A stretch of 64,000 nt of DNA from Halichoerus grypus (GCF_964656455.1 NC_135718.1:128999093-129063092); one strand, 5' to 3'. Counted from the stretch's first letter, positions 22,791-34,790 are shown. Numbers and translations are program-made. Notes: generated by a model not told the origin, from the letters alone.

Positions 22791-24000
22791 AGCCTTAGGC
22801 GACCTTGGTGAGCAACTCTTCTTTACAGTGGGTAAACAGTAGGTATTCAGCAAGTGCACGGGTAGATGTTCACTACATACTTACTGATTAGCTGAGCTAA
22901 ACAGCTAAACAGTGGAGTCCTCGTCATCAAAGCAAGTCCCTTCTTTGGCACAGAATGAGAGTCCGGGTCATTTTTCCTTCTCTGGGCTGACCTGAATGTC
23001 ATTCTCTGTGAACTGGGGTGAATTCCTGGCTCTTTGGGTGCTGGTGGTGCCCACTGGGAAAAGTGAAAATGTCATGCAGAGGGGCATAGAACTGTAGACA
23101 GGTTGAGGCAGGAGGCTGGACACCTCGACCTTCCGAAGGGCTGTTGCAGCAACGGTGAACTGCATCGAGCTGCCTGGGGATTTGCTTATTCTGAGACAGA
23201 CAGCCTCGCTCCTAGAGTCATGAATTTAGGAACATTCCGTCTACCTGTTGGCGGGCACGCCTGGCCCCAGTGCCTGTAGCCCTGGGAGTGGGTGTTGGCA
23301 TGATCAGTGATGCTCATTGTGCCTTATTCCCTGCCATGTGGAGCTGATGGAGACAAGCCTCCTGACTTGTCTTCCTTTTGCTTTGCTCTTGCTGGCTGTC
23401 CTTGCCAGGGCTGGTTCTTGGCTGGGGGGGTGGGTAGCCAAAAACTTGACTTCTGACCTCTGACAACCCCAAGCCTCCCCCTCCCCCACACTTGCTAACT
23501 CCAGTGAAACCAGAGCTGCATAGATGATCAGAGCTGGGAAGAATCTTAGACCAACTGTCTCGTTTTAAAGAGGAAAAACTGAGAGGTAGAGAGGAGGAAG
23601 TGACTTGCCTAAGGTGACAGATGGTAGAGTGGGGTAAGCCATATTGGACTTTAGCAGCCTGCCTGCCTTGTCTTTGAGAGCCAGGAAATAGTCATTTAAT
23701 ATACATGTAATGTCTTCTATGTATGATCACACTGCCTCCCGCTGAGTGATCACCTGGGTGTACACACACACCACGCACGCATGCGTGTACACACACGTTG
23801 TCCAGAGCCTCCCTTCGGTACTGCCAGCTCACTGTCCCCGTCTACCCCATCAAAGTTCCTGGGCCAGATTTCTGCCCCTTGGGATCTTGCCCCTTTAGGT
23901 GGCTACGGGCTGATGTGACAGTGGAAGATATCTAGACCCTTGACCTCTCCTCCTTCCCACACAAGCCGGGGCACCAGGCAGAGAGCTTCATCGCTTAGAG
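22791..24000. other. intergenic with one old repeat fragment
   Basis: An ancient repeat like that at 14,060 appears near 23,520-23,650 ('gatcagagctgggaagaatc'). Alternating purine-pyrimidine tracts (acacacaccacgcacgcatgcg) near 23,762 could favour Z-DNA. No gene seen. Confidence 0.4.
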
Positions 24001-24140
24001 TAATGAGGCCTTCGGTTGGTTACTTACCCTCACCAACCCTCAGCTTTCTCATTCGGAAAATGGGCATAATAATACACTTAGCTTGGCGCCTGGCGCCCAG
24101 TCGGCTAATAATGTGTTAGTTCCCATGTATTATTATTAGT
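24001..24140 (+). repeat. MIR SINE relic
   Basis: 'cagctttctcattcggaaaa' and 'tgggcataataatacactta' follow MIR forward order. Confidence 0.6.
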
Positions 24141-24248
24141 GGGACCATTATTCCTGAAAGCAGTTCTCTGGGGGATTTCTCACCTAGCTGAGAGATGGGG
24201 CTGGGGTTCCAGAAACTTTCCATGATGGGTTCCCCTCCCCCGCCCCAC

Positions 24249-24249
<1 letters not shown>

Positions 24250-24292
<43 letters not shown>
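24250..24292. repeat. (CA)n microsatellite
   Basis: About 21 uninterrupted CA units between aaa and agactag. Length suggests likely polymorphism. Confidence 0.95.
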
Positions 24293-24293
<1 letters not shown>

Positions 24294-24955
24294 GACTAGC
24301 ATTCTAGGAGTCCTTAGGGAGGTTTCAGTCCCTACCCTGGCCCCATTCATTGTCAAACAAGCCCGTGGCATTTCACGGATCTCAGCTCTGCCTGTTGCGA
24401 GTTATAAATAACCCCTGGCCATCTGTTCTATGAAACCCCAATACTGAGCCCAAAAGCAGAAGCTTCCTAGATCCCTGTCTCCATCCTTACCCATCTTCTT
24501 CTGTTTCTGGCAGGACTTTTATTTTCTCTGCTTTAGAATTTAAAGCTCTTCCCAAGCCTGTGTGTGAATTCTCCATCATTGCAGATGTCGAGGAACTCTC
24601 TGGGGAATGGTTCTTTTGGAAGGAAATGCCCATTTAAAGAATCGCCCATGGCCGGGCAGGGTCAGCGGCTACACGGCGGCTGGAAGGTGCACAGAAAACC
24701 TGCCGGGCCTATGAGGCAGATGCCCCCCTACAGCAGAGGGGCTCAGAAGCAGTGGCTCTTGGAGTCCCCAGAGCTAAGCAAACCCTCAACCTTGTGGGGG
24801 TGATGAGGTGAGAATCCCTGGGCCCTTCCTTTGTTCTCATTCCTGCCCCCTAAAAACACATAGGAGTCCTGTGTGCCCCGGCCCCTCTCAACCTGCAATA
24901 ATTAGCTAGGTATAATAAATATTAGCTAAATATAACAACTGGCTAATCTGGGTGG
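24293..24955. other. intergenic, nothing recognised
   Basis: No gene or clear repeat. A short frame at 24,564-24,803 has no recognisable content. Confidence 0.4.
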
Positions 24956-24960
24956 CTATA

Positions 24961-25351
24961 TGCTATGGACTGACTGTTTTTGTCCCACCCCCACCCCTCC
25001 AAATTCAGATGTTGAAGCCCTAACACCTCGTGTGATGGTATTTGGAGATGGAGTCTTAGGGTCGGAAGAGGTCATGGGGGTGGGGCCCTCATAATGGGAT
25101 TAGTGCCCTTTTAAGTAGAGACAGCAGAGAGCTTGCCCTCTCTCCATATGTACTCACTGAGGAAAGGCCATGGGAGCAGAGCCAGAAGGAGGCTGTCTGC
25201 CAGCCAGGAAGGAGGCCCTCACCAGAACCTGACCATGCTGGCACCCTGACCTTGGACTCCCAGCCTCCAGAACACTGAGAAAATAAATTTCTGTTGTTTG
25301 AGCCACTCTGTCTGTGGTATTTTATCATGGCAGCCTGAGCTGACTGACACA
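24961..25351 (+). mobile_element. solo LTR-type element (MaLR/MLT1-like) with 5-bp target duplication
   Basis: Starts TGCTATGGAC and ends TGACTGACACA, the TG...CA ends of an LTR. It is flanked by ctata at 24,956-24,960 and 25,352-25,356. An AATAAA occurs near the 3' end ('gaaaataaatttctgttg'). No internal region or partner LTR adjoins it. Same family as 16,362-16,750 in the opposite orientation. Confidence 0.75.
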
Positions 25352-25356
25352 CTATA

Positions 25357-25732
25357 TAAACATATTGGTCAGGACACTTCCTTTTCTCAGGAAGAGCATT
25401 TCAACAGGGCCTTCCTGGAGACAGCATCAGTGACTGTGGTCTGCTTCTTAGCTGAGACCTGGGCGAGCGGCAGCCATGTTTCTTCCACCACAAGCCAATT
25501 GATCAGAAATCCATATGGATGTGAGATACAGAAAGTGTTAAATGTATCACATTTTACTAAATAGAAAGTAATATTTATAAGTTACAATGTATAACAATAA
25601 AAATTCAACAAACACTCACAGTCTGGCTGTTTGAAGGAACAGCCCATGGCAGTATTGCCTTTGAATGCCTCCCTAATCTTACCCATTCCCTCCTTGAGCT
25701 GAGGTAACCCTCATCATTAATTCTGTGCTTAC
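25357..25732. other. intergenic, nothing recognised
   Basis: No gene or clear repeat seen. Confidence 0.4.
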
Positions 25733-25749
25733 AATTTCCTTGCTTTTCT

Positions 25750-25949
25750 AGGGCGCCTGGGTGGCTCAGTCGGTGAAGCGTCTGCCTTCGGCTCAGGTCA
25801 TGATCCCAGGGTCCTGGGATCGAGCCCCACGTCGGGCTCCCTGCTCAGCGGGAAGCCTGTTTCTCCCTCTCCCACTCCCCCCTGCTTGTGTTCCCTCTCT
25901 CGCTGTCTCTCTCTCTCTGTCAAGTAAATAAACAAAATCTTAAAAAAAA
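25750..25949 (+). mobile_element. SINEC, young copy with perfect target duplication
   Basis: Full CAN-SINE ending in taaataaacaaaatctt plus an A-run. The 17-base duplication aatttccttgcttttct (25,733-25,749 and 25,950-25,966) is identical on both sides, suggesting a fairly recent insertion. Confidence 0.93.
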
Positions 25950-26454
25950 AATTTCCTTGCTTTTCTTTACAGTTTTATCACATTTCTATCCCAAAATGAG
26001 ACATGGCTTGATTTCATATGTTTTTGAATATTTTATCATTGGAATCAAAGTACACATCTTCTCTTGAGACTGGCTTCTTTCGTCGGTGTTGTGTTGTGTT
26101 GCTATTCACTTTTTCTTTCATTATAGTGCAGGATTCCATTGCGTGAATATACCACAACTTATTTCTCAATTCTATTGCTGATGGAAAGGATGGATTTTTT
26201 TTTTTTCCCAGTTTGGGAGTTCTGGGAGCTACACTGCAACAGATGTTCTTCTCCACAGAAGAGCTGCTCTAGGGTGTATACAAAGCGGTGGAATTGAATT
26301 GTTGCCTCACAGAGTAAATACGTCTTAACTTTGTTAGATAACGTAAAACCTGTTTTCTAAGGTGACTGCACCAATTTACACTTCCACTAATAGTGATATC
26401 GTCAAACTTAAAAATTTTGTTTGTTTATTGGGAGGGATTAAAATGGTATCTCTT

Positions 26455-26640
26455 GGAGTGCCTGTGTGGCTCAGTCTGTTAACCGTCTGCCTTCTGCTCA
26501 GGTCATGATCCTAGGGTCCCGGGATTGGCCCCGCTCAGCAGAGTCTGCTTATCCCTCTCCCTCTGCCCCTCCATCCACCCCCACCCCGTTTGTGCTCTCT
26601 CTCTCTCTCAAATAAATAAATAAAATCTTTAAAAATAAAA
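26455..26640 (+). mobile_element. SINEC insertion in L1
   Basis: 'ggagtgcctgtgtggctcag' through 'caaataaataaataaaatct'. Target duplication aaaatggtatctctt / aaagtggcatctctt. Confidence 0.9.
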
Positions 26641-26827
26641 CAAAGTGGCATCTCTTGTGGTTAAAATTTGCATATCCCTGATGACTAGTAAAGTTGAATA
26701 TTTTTTCAGATATTTATCAGCCATTCATATTTCTTCATTTGTGAAATTCCTGTTTAAGTACTTTGCCCATTTTTCTATTAGATTGTTTATCATTTTCTTA
26801 TTGATTGTAGGAGTTCCTCATATTCTT

Positions 26828-26966
26828 TCTTTCTTTCTTTCTTTTTTAAAGTGGGCCCCATGCCCATCACAGAGCCCAGCGTGGGGCTTGAACTCACAAC
26901 CCTGAGATCGAGACATGAGCTGAATTCAAGAGTCAGACACTGAACTGACTGAGCCACGCAGGCGCC
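26828..26966 (-). mobile_element. SINEC insertion in L1, minus
   Basis: Reverse-complement CAN-SINE with the exact duplication cctcatattctt at 26,816-26,827 and 26,967-26,978. Confidence 0.9.
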
Positions 26967-28068
26967 CCTCATATTCTTGATAGTAGTCACTTGTCAGAGA
27001 GAAGTATGACAAATATCCTCTCTCACTCTGGTTTCCTTTTTCACTCTTAAGCTGTCTTTTTGCTTCTTTTCCTTTAGAGTTAAGGATTTTTGTTCCTGTT
27101 TAGGAAATCTTTGCCTATTACAAGGTCATGAAGATACTTTTTTCTGTTTTCTTCCAGAAGTGGGTTTTTTTTTTTTTTTTTGACCTTTCACGTTTAGGTC
27201 TCTATGTCTGAACTGAGTTTCGTTTGTAGTGTGAGGCTGCTGGTGTCCCCACAGAGCCGGCTACTGGGGACCCTGACAACATTGCCATATGGCTGATATT
27301 GATAGCCCGCACCCTTCTTCTTCAGACGTGTCAGGTAAGCCAATGTCCCTGGCGATCTTTCTTTGTGGGTATTTTCTATTTTTGCTTCATGGTGTTGCTA
27401 TAGGTTCTAAATGGACTACTGAGACCTCCCAGGGCTATTTTTGTTTGTGGATAGCTGTCTGTTGTTTTTTGTGGGGGAACAAAGCCTGCTGTCCCCTACT
27501 CTGCCACCTTGCTGATGTCACTCCAAAGTTGTGTTTGCTGTTTATAAATTCTAAATCTGCAGTTATTTGTCTTTAGAATTTTAAAGATGTTACTCCATTG
27601 TCTCCTGGCTTTCATTGTTTCTGTTGAAGAGTTTGCTAACTCTATTAGCTCCTTTGCAACAATGTGTCTTTTTATTGTGCCTGCTTTTAAGATTTTCTCT
27701 TTGTTTTTGTTTTCTCCAGTTTTACTGGAGTTTTACAGTTTTACTATGATGTATTTCTTTTTTTTTTTTTTTTTTTGCATGGGAGGAGTATGGATATTAT
27801 TGAGTCTATGGCTCCATTTTTGTTGTTGTTGTTTTGGGTTTTTTCTTCATTTCTCTTTTTCCCGTGTGTGTGTATTTTATTCAGGTATAGTTAACATACA
27901 GTGTTATATTAGTTTCAGGTGCACAATACAGTGATTCAACAATTCTATGTATTACACTGTACTCATCATGGTAAGTGTACTCTTCATCCCCTTCATCTAT
28001 TTCACCCATCCCCCTACCCACCTCCTCTACCATTTTGGAAAGTTCTAGGATTTGGAATACTTATATTT

Positions 28069-28292
28069 GTTTTTTTTGTTTTTTTTAAGATTTAAAAAAA
28101 AAATTTATTTGGCAGGAGGAGAGGAGAGAGAGAGAGAGAGAGAGAACGTGAGCAGGGGGGAGGAGCAGAGGGAGAGGGAGAAGCAGACTCCCCACTGAGC
28201 AGGGAGCCCAATGTGGGGCTCAATCTCAGGATCTCGAGATCATGGCCTGAGCCGAAGGCAGATGCTTAACCGACTGAGCCACCCAGGTGCCC
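28069..28292 (-). mobile_element. SINEC, minus
   Basis: (GA)n-rich middle, 'ctgagcagggagcccaatgt' and 'ccgactgagccacccaggtg'. Duplication ggaatacttatattt / ggaatgcttatattt. Confidence 0.92.
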
Positions 28293-29624
28293 TGGAATGC
28301 TTATATTTGAAGTATCTCTTCAAATACTGCATCTGTTTTATCTTTCTTTTCTCTTCTTCTGGCACACCAATTACACATATATTGGGATTTTAACCATATA
28401 CTATGTGTCTTACACATTTTCCACCTTTTTGGGAGAGTGAATTTTAATTTTAATCTGATTTTTTTCTATTGATTCATCTTCCAGTTTACCAATCCGTTCT
28501 TTTGCTTTGTCAAATCTGCTGTTAGACCCATCAAATAAATTATTTGTGGTTGGTTATGTTATTCTATTTTTCAGTCCTAGGATCTCTTCAAGAGAAGAGA
28601 ATCTCTCAAGATTCTATTCCTCTGCTGAAATATACTATCTTTTAATGTGTTTTCTTGAATACGTTAATCATAGTTATTTTAAAGTCTGTATCTGGTAAAT
28701 AACAAATCTGAATCACATATGGGTCTGGGTTTTCCTCTTGGGGATAAGGGTCTTTTTTTTTTTTTTTCCTCTTGGCTTTCAATCTCTTGTGTTGCCAATT
28801 TTTGATTGATTGCTAGATACTGTTTCTGATGAATTGTAGAAGCTCTAGATGATGTTAACTTCCTCCAGATAAGGATTTAATTTTCTTCTGGCAGGCAGAT
28901 AGATTATGATCAAATTAACTTGATTCAATTGCGACTGGTCTGTTTCCATGTTACCCTTACTTCTAGGATCTAGTTCTTCCAGTGGCTAAATTGAAAGCCG
29001 GGGCCCCTGAACTCTAATTTGTGTCTCCTGAACCACAGTATTGCCAAAATTTCTACTTGGTTTCTTGAAGCATTGCCTTACATATGCACAATTTAGGCAA
29101 ATTACTTGGAAAATTGTCTTTAGAATGTTGGGATCAGCTGAGGACCTTGGCCCTTCATCCGAGATGGCTGCCATGGCTTCATGCCTTCAAACATTTTATC
29201 TAGCTTTTAAAGTTCTCAGTGTGAGGGATGATCTGATACCAGTTATGTTTTTATAAGTAGAAGCAAAAGTCCCTCCTCCCTCAGATTGAAAACTCAATAA
29301 GCGCAGGGACAATGTCTATCTTGTTCTTCACTGTATCCTAGTTTCTAGAGCAGTGACTAGAATATAGCAGGTGCTTAATAGATGGGGCAGCCCAGTCTTG
29401 GCTTCTACATGGGTCACATTAGTGATGTGATTTGCCTCAGAAATTGCAAGTGAACCTGAAAATCTGGGCAGATGCTGCACCTGAACCACTATAGTATCTC
29501 CTGTGATTTTAATTGGAATTGCATTGAAACTATCAATTTCACGGAGAATTGACATCTTTATAATTTTGTGTATTCCAAACTATAAATAAGATGTCTCTCT
29601 CCATTTATTCAATTTGCTAAAAGA

Positions 29625-29870
29625 AAGGCAACATAATAGATTAAGAGCATGGATTCTGTGGCTAAAATGCCTGGGTTCAAATCCTAGCTCTATCACTCGA
29701 TAGATTTATGACCTTGTGATAGTTTCTAGTTTCCTCACCTGTAAATGCAATGATTATAATAATAATGTCTTTCTCATAGGGATGGTTATGAGGAATTAGT
29801 AGGTTAATAATTGTAAAGCATTAGAAGCACTTGATATGTAGTGGGTTTTGCACAACTGTTATATGAAATA
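29625..29870 (+). repeat. MIR SINE relic within the L1 tract
   Basis: 'taagagcatggattctgtgg', 'ctgggttcaaatcctagctc' and 'gtttcctcacctgtaaatgc' are a forward MIR. Confidence 0.9.
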
Positions 29871-30449
29871 ATAATTCCTCTTTAACGTTCTCCAATAAAG
29901 TCTTAAATATTTCTTCATAAACAACTTGCAATCTTCTGTTAGATGTATTCCTAGTTACTTTATGTTTTGATGTTATTTTGAATGACCATAATTTTAAAAC
30001 TTGTATTCTCTATCTGTTTTTGATGGTTCATGGAAATAAAATTAAGTGAAATTGATTTTTGTATATTGATATTTTTGGTCAGTAACCTTGCAAAATGCTT
30101 CAATTTGTTCTAATTACTTATCTGTGCATTCTTTAGGATTTGTCATACAGATAATCTTATCATCTGTGGAAAATAACAATTTTGATTATCCCTTATCAAT
30201 TCTTATAACCTTTCCCCTCCCTTCCTTTTCTCCTTTCCCATCTTCTGTGTCTTGCTTAGAACTTCCAGGGGATGATAATGTATATTCTCTTCTTGTTCCT
30301 GATATTATAGGAAATATTTCAAGGATTCGCCATTAGGATATAGTGCTTGCTGTGAGTTTTTTAAAGGTTATCTTTTATCAATTTCCTTCTGTTTCTAGTG
30401 TGCTAAAAGAGTTTTCATCATGAACAGATATTTAATCAAATGTTTTTTT

Positions 30450-30647
30450 TTTAAAGATTTTTAAAAAAATTTATTTATTTGACAGATAGAGAGAGAGCAC
30501 AAGTAGGCAGAGCGGCAGGCAGAGGGAGAGGGAGAAGCAGGCTCTCCGCTGAGCAGGGAGCCAGACGTGGGGCTCGATCCCAGGACCCCAGGATCATGAC
30601 CTGAGCCGGAGGCAGCCGCTTAACCGACTGAGCCACCCAGGCGCCCC
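30450..30647 (-). mobile_element. SINEC, minus
   Basis: Complete reverse CAN-SINE ending 'gagccacccaggcgccc'. Duplication taatcaaatgttttttt / taatcaaacgttttttt. Confidence 0.92.
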
Positions 30648-31455
30648 TAATCAAACGTTTTTTTAAGTAGCAAGTGAGATGATTTATCTCCTTTAATCTG
30701 TTAATGTGGTGAATTACATTAATTGGTTTCTTAAAAAAATGATGGAACAACATTCATTCCTAGAATAAACCCTTGGTCAAGATGTATTATATTTATATAT
30801 GTTGCTATATCTGGTTTGCTAATATTTTGTTTAGATTTTGCATGTATATTCATGAGAAAAATGGCCTATAAAATTTTGTTCTCGTACTTTTTTGGATCTG
30901 GTTTTGGTATCAAGGTTATGCTAGGCTTGTAAAATGAGTTGGGGATTTTTCCCCTTTTTATATATTTAGAAGAGCTTTTTTTTTAAGATAGGAATTATTT
31001 ATTTCTTGAATTTTTGGTAAAACTACTGACTCAATTTCCTTATTGGTTACAAGACTATTCAGATTTTTTTCCTTGGATTAGTTTTGGTAAATTATATTTT
31101 CCTAGAAATTTTTCCATTTCACCTGAAGTTCCAAAATTTTGCACATAGAAATTTTCTTAATATCTCACTATCTTTTTAAAATCCTTGTAGCCTATGTAAT
31201 TTTGTCCCCTTTTTCATTCTTCATTTTTTTGTGTCTTCTCTTTTTTACACTATCATTCTTGCCAGAGTTTTATCAATTTTATTAGGCTTTTCAAAAAAGC
31301 TCACTTTTGGCATTATTGATTCTATTTTCTATTTTATTAATCCTGGTTCTTATCTTTATTGTTTTCTTCCTTCTACTTTCTTTGAGTTTAATCTATTGTT
31401 CTTTATTAAATTTCTGAAGTTGAATGGTTAACACATTAATTTTTAATCTTTTTTT

Positions 31456-31648
31456 TCCAAAGATTTATTTATGTATTTTAGAGAGAGAGAATGAGAGAGC
31501 GGGGGTAGGGGCAGAGGGAGAGAGAAACTTAAGCAGACTCTGTACTGAGCACTGAGCCCAATGTGGGGCTCCATCTCACGACCCTGAGATCACCACCTGA
31601 GCCGAAATCAAGTTGGACGCTTAACTGACTGTGCCACCCAGGTGCCCC
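31456..31648 (-). mobile_element. SINEC, minus
   Basis: Reverse CAN-SINE ('caatgtggggctccatctca', 'gtgccacccaggtgccc'). Duplication taatttttaatcttttt / taattttcaatcttttt. Confidence 0.9.
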
Positions 31649-32400
31649 TAATTTTCAATCTTTTTATTTTCTAACATAAGCATTTGAGATTATGATTTGC
31701 TTCTAAAGTGCCAGTTTAATTGTATTTTAAAAATTTGACATGTAGTGTTTTTGTTTTTAAGCTTTGTAAATATTTTTAATTTCCATTATAATTTACTCTT
31801 TAATCTATGAATTATTAAATTTTTTATATCTCTTTCATGGATGATATTTTCACTAACAATAATAATTCTAGGATGAGAGTTATTTTTTTAGTATATTAAT
31901 GATATAACTCTACTGTCCTCTGGCTTTTACTATTGATGAAAAAAGCAGTCAGTCTAATTGTCCTTTACTTGAAGGTTATATATCTTTTCTCTCTGACTGC
32001 TTTTAATATCTTTTCATTCTTTTGAATTAAAAAAAATTGAGGCATTCTGAAAATTTCACTGTGATGTGGTCTAGGTGTGGATTACCTTTTATTTATACTG
32101 CTTGTGATTAGCTGGGCTTCCCAATTTAGTGGACGGTTATCAGTTATCTATTCTTCAGTCCTAAGAAAATGTCAGCTATTAACTCTTCAAATACTAAGTC
32201 ACTCCTTCTCTCTCTCATGTCTTCCAGAATTCCAACTTAATTTTTCTGTCATACTTTCCATCTCTTTGTGTCTCTGAACTGCATTCTGGATAATTTCTTC
32301 AGATCTGTCTTCCAGTACAATAATTCTCACTTCAGCTTTGTCTAATTTGCTGTTAAATCTGCCACTTCATTTTTAAAACATTTTTTTTTAATTGGGAAAA

Positions 32401-33215
32401 TGCAACACAATTCAGAAAAGTGTGAAAAAAATAAACACACATCTTAACAATTATAAAACAAATTCCAAGTAATCACCCTAGAAATAGAACATTACCAATA
32501 GTCCAGAAGCCCCTGTGTGTCCTTTCATGATCTCTAACCCCTTCTTCCACAAGAGGTAACCACCATTCTGACTTCAATGTAATTAATGTCTTTGCTTCTC
32601 TTTATAGTTTTATCAGCTCTGTCCATTTTTGTTTGTTCTCTTTAATAATCTGTATATATTTGGAGTCTTGCTTCTTTCATTCAACATGCTGTTTGAAAGT
32701 TAATCCATGTTTGTACCAATGGTTCATTTACTTTCACTGCTGTGAGGTAGTCTATTGTATGAATATATTATGCATTTTCACTCTATTTTGTTGGGTTGGT
32801 TCTTCCCCCTTTTTGAGGAGGAACCACTTTTAACAATGCTGCTAAGAACATTGGCATATGTATTTGTACATGTATACACCATTGTATATGTATGCTGGAG
32901 CACACATGTAGGAGTTTCTCTAGGCTATATACTAGGAATGAACTTGTTGGGTCACAGATTGTGTATATCTTCAATTTTGCTAGATAATTCAAAGCTATTT
33001 TCCAGAATGGTTGTTCCACTAATTTTAAAATTTCAGTTGTTTTACTTAATTCATTTTGAGAATTTTTTTGATTCTTCTTCAAATCTGCTTGACAATACAC
33101 TCCCTTGTTCTTTACTCATATGTTAAATGTCTTCAAGTCTGCACTTTTACTTATTGCATATACTATTTCTGATAATTCCAAAACAGAAGCTTTGGAGGTT
33201 TGATTCTTTTGTCTC
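32401..33215 (-). repeat. L1 3'-end fragment, antisense, plus unassigned AT-rich sequence
   Basis: 'gaggtaaccaccattctgac', 'cttctttcattcaacatgct' and 'gtctattgtatgaatatatt' are antisense L1 3'-end phrases. Confidence 0.65.
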
Positions 33216-33419
33216 AGGGCTTCTCGACCTTGACACTGTTGATATGATGGGCTAGACAAATCTTTATTGTGGGAAGCTGTCCTGGGCATTGTAGGATGTT
33301 TAACAGCATCCCTGGTCTCTATACACTAGATCCAGTAGCACACATTTCTCCCTCTCCAGTTGTGACAACCAAAAATAGCCCCTGCAGGGCAAAATTGCCC
33401 TGGACTGTGAACCACTATG
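33216..33419 (-). mobile_element. MER20-like hAT DNA transposon relic
   Basis: About 204 bp between short inverted ends (cagggcttctcgacc...gaaccactatg). The interior 'gggcattgtaggatgtttaa' and 'ttgtgacaaccaaaaatagc' match the reverse complement of MER20, from memory of its consensus. Non-autonomous, no coding capacity. Confidence 0.75.
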
Positions 33420-34050
33420 CTTTCTTTTTTTTTTTTCTTCTGGGACCTCACTCATGGGGTCTTGTTTCCTTGTGTTTTGTGATTTGTTTTTACCATAAGC
33501 TCATGTTTCTTAGAACTATGCCTGTGGAAATTCTCCAGTGCCTGGGTTGAAGGTGTTTTCTTCCAGGACTGTTTTTCATTTGCTACTGCCAGGCACCTGA
33601 GGGCACTGGCAGCTCAAGATCGCAAAAAAGTAAATTCTTGGTTGTGATTATTTGGGCCACCCAGGTAGTGTGAATTTGGGCAGCAACTCTGCACAATGGC
33701 TAGCTGGTAGTTATTAATTCTCAAGAGAGATGTTTTTCTGCCTTCTGTTCAGTGCAAAGAGGTAGAGCATGGATTTATTTTGGCAAGTAGGTAGAGCATG
33801 GATTTATTTTGAATTCACTCTTATAATAAATTGTAATCTTTGGGCTCTAGGTTTATAGGTTTATGCTGGGAGTGCAGACTCCTATTAGACTCCTCACCTT
33901 TGACAAGCCCTCCAATGCCTTGTGAGGTTTGTGAAAGTTGAAGCTCATTATAAATGCTGACATCAGTATGAGGATTCTCTCTGGCTCCTGCTTTCACGAC
34001 TTTAGGCTTCCAAATTCACCTTTCATTCTTTTCTAGTCAATTGATGCATT
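33420..34050. other. intergenic, nothing recognised
   Basis: Includes a short local duplication: 'ggtagagcatggatttattt' occurs at about 33,760 and again at about 33,790, 30 bases apart. No gene seen. Confidence 0.4.
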
Positions 34051-34059
34051 TAAAAAGAG

Positions 34060-34790
34060 TTGTTTTTGTTTGTTTCGTTGGTTGGTTGGTTTGGTTTGCT
34101 TTAAGAAAAAGCCCCAAATCAATATGGCTTTTATTGAGTCTTTAAAATACCACAAATAAGTCTGAAAAGTCATCTGGCACTTTGCTGTTTCTGTAGCTGG
34201 ACAAATTAGATCTTATTCATCAGCCTGCTCAGAAACATAGATACCATCCCCAAATGTTCTGATATCCTTATTTTAATTGTTGTGGCTTGCTGAATCAAAA
34301 TAGCTGAGTTTGATACAAGTTCAATGTCATTTCCTTCAAGAATTAACTCATCTTTCTGGGCTTGAGATACTGAACAAGCAACATCTAGCCTCATCCAAAC
34401 CCTGTGGATATATTTTTCATCCACGAAATTTTGGGTTTCAACCAGGGAACCATTCTCCTGAGTAACAACATTGATGGGGAAGTGAGCATACCCGGACCTC
34501 ATCTGGTAGTGGAAACCCAGTGTAACGCCCTTGATCGTGTTCTGTACATGACTACAGAGAGTGCGAATGGTAGCCAGCTCTTTTCTAGGTCCCACCATTT
34601 GTCAGCTCGGAGCCTCTTCTTTTTCTTTCCAAGGAGACTGAGTTCTACATCAGTGTGACCGAAGTCCCTTTGCAGGGATCCTCTGGGGCCCTTCAGAGTA
34701 ACAGCGCATCAGAGTGATGTCAACATTTGCTGGAATGTCAGCAGTCTTTTGCTGAGAATGGTCTTCATTCTCACAGTAGATGAGGCAGAG
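34060..34790 (-). pseudogene. RPL9P: RPL9 processed pseudogene (ribosomal protein L9/uL6)
   Basis: Intronless copy of the RPL9 mRNA on the minus strand. The start corresponds to ATG at 34,768-34,766 (KTILS follows) and the natural stop is at 34,215-34,213. The longest open piece (34,598-34,206) includes [43 protein letters not shown], all hallmark RPL9 stretches. Frameshifts break the N-terminal part (near 34,600-34,740) and the last ~20 residues, and many substitutions are present, so it is dead. It keeps a 5' UTR piece, the 3' UTR with AATAAA (plus-strand ttttattgag near 34,131) and a decayed A-tail (about 34,060-34,105). Direct repeats taaaaagag at 34,051-34,059 and 34,791-34,799 look like the L1-machinery target duplication. 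Confidence 0.93.

Larger units (their letters stand above)
25967..27240 (-). repeat. L1 LINE 3'-region fragment, antisense
   Basis: 'aggattccattgcgtgaata', 'tttgcatatccctgatgact', 'ctttgcccatttttctatta' and 'gaaatctttgcctattac' are classic antisense L1 3'-end phrases. Interrupted by SINECs at 26,455-26,640 and 26,828-26,966. Confidence 0.82.
27241..32400 (-). repeat. AT-rich L1 LINE tract, antisense, multiple fragments
   Basis: Long AT-rich stretch with antisense L1 phrases: 'gttactccattgtctcctgg' (27,588), 'ttcaggtatagttaacatac' (27,881), 'tggaattgcattgaaactat' (29,513), 'aaatttttccatttcacctg' (31,106) and 'gtcctctggcttttactatt' (31,916). Some pieces between (27,280-27,530; 28,960-29,270) I cannot assign. 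Small open frames here come from AT-rich decay, not genes. Three SINECs and a MIR interrupt it. Confidence 0.7.

Noticed and set aside
24180..24371. Minus-strand frame with a Val-Cys repeat stretch
   Set aside because: It is a translation of the (CA)n microsatellite.
27241..32400. Many 60-120-codon frames in AT-rich sequence
   Set aside because: They are decayed antisense L1 and SINEC sequence. None is intact or gene-like.
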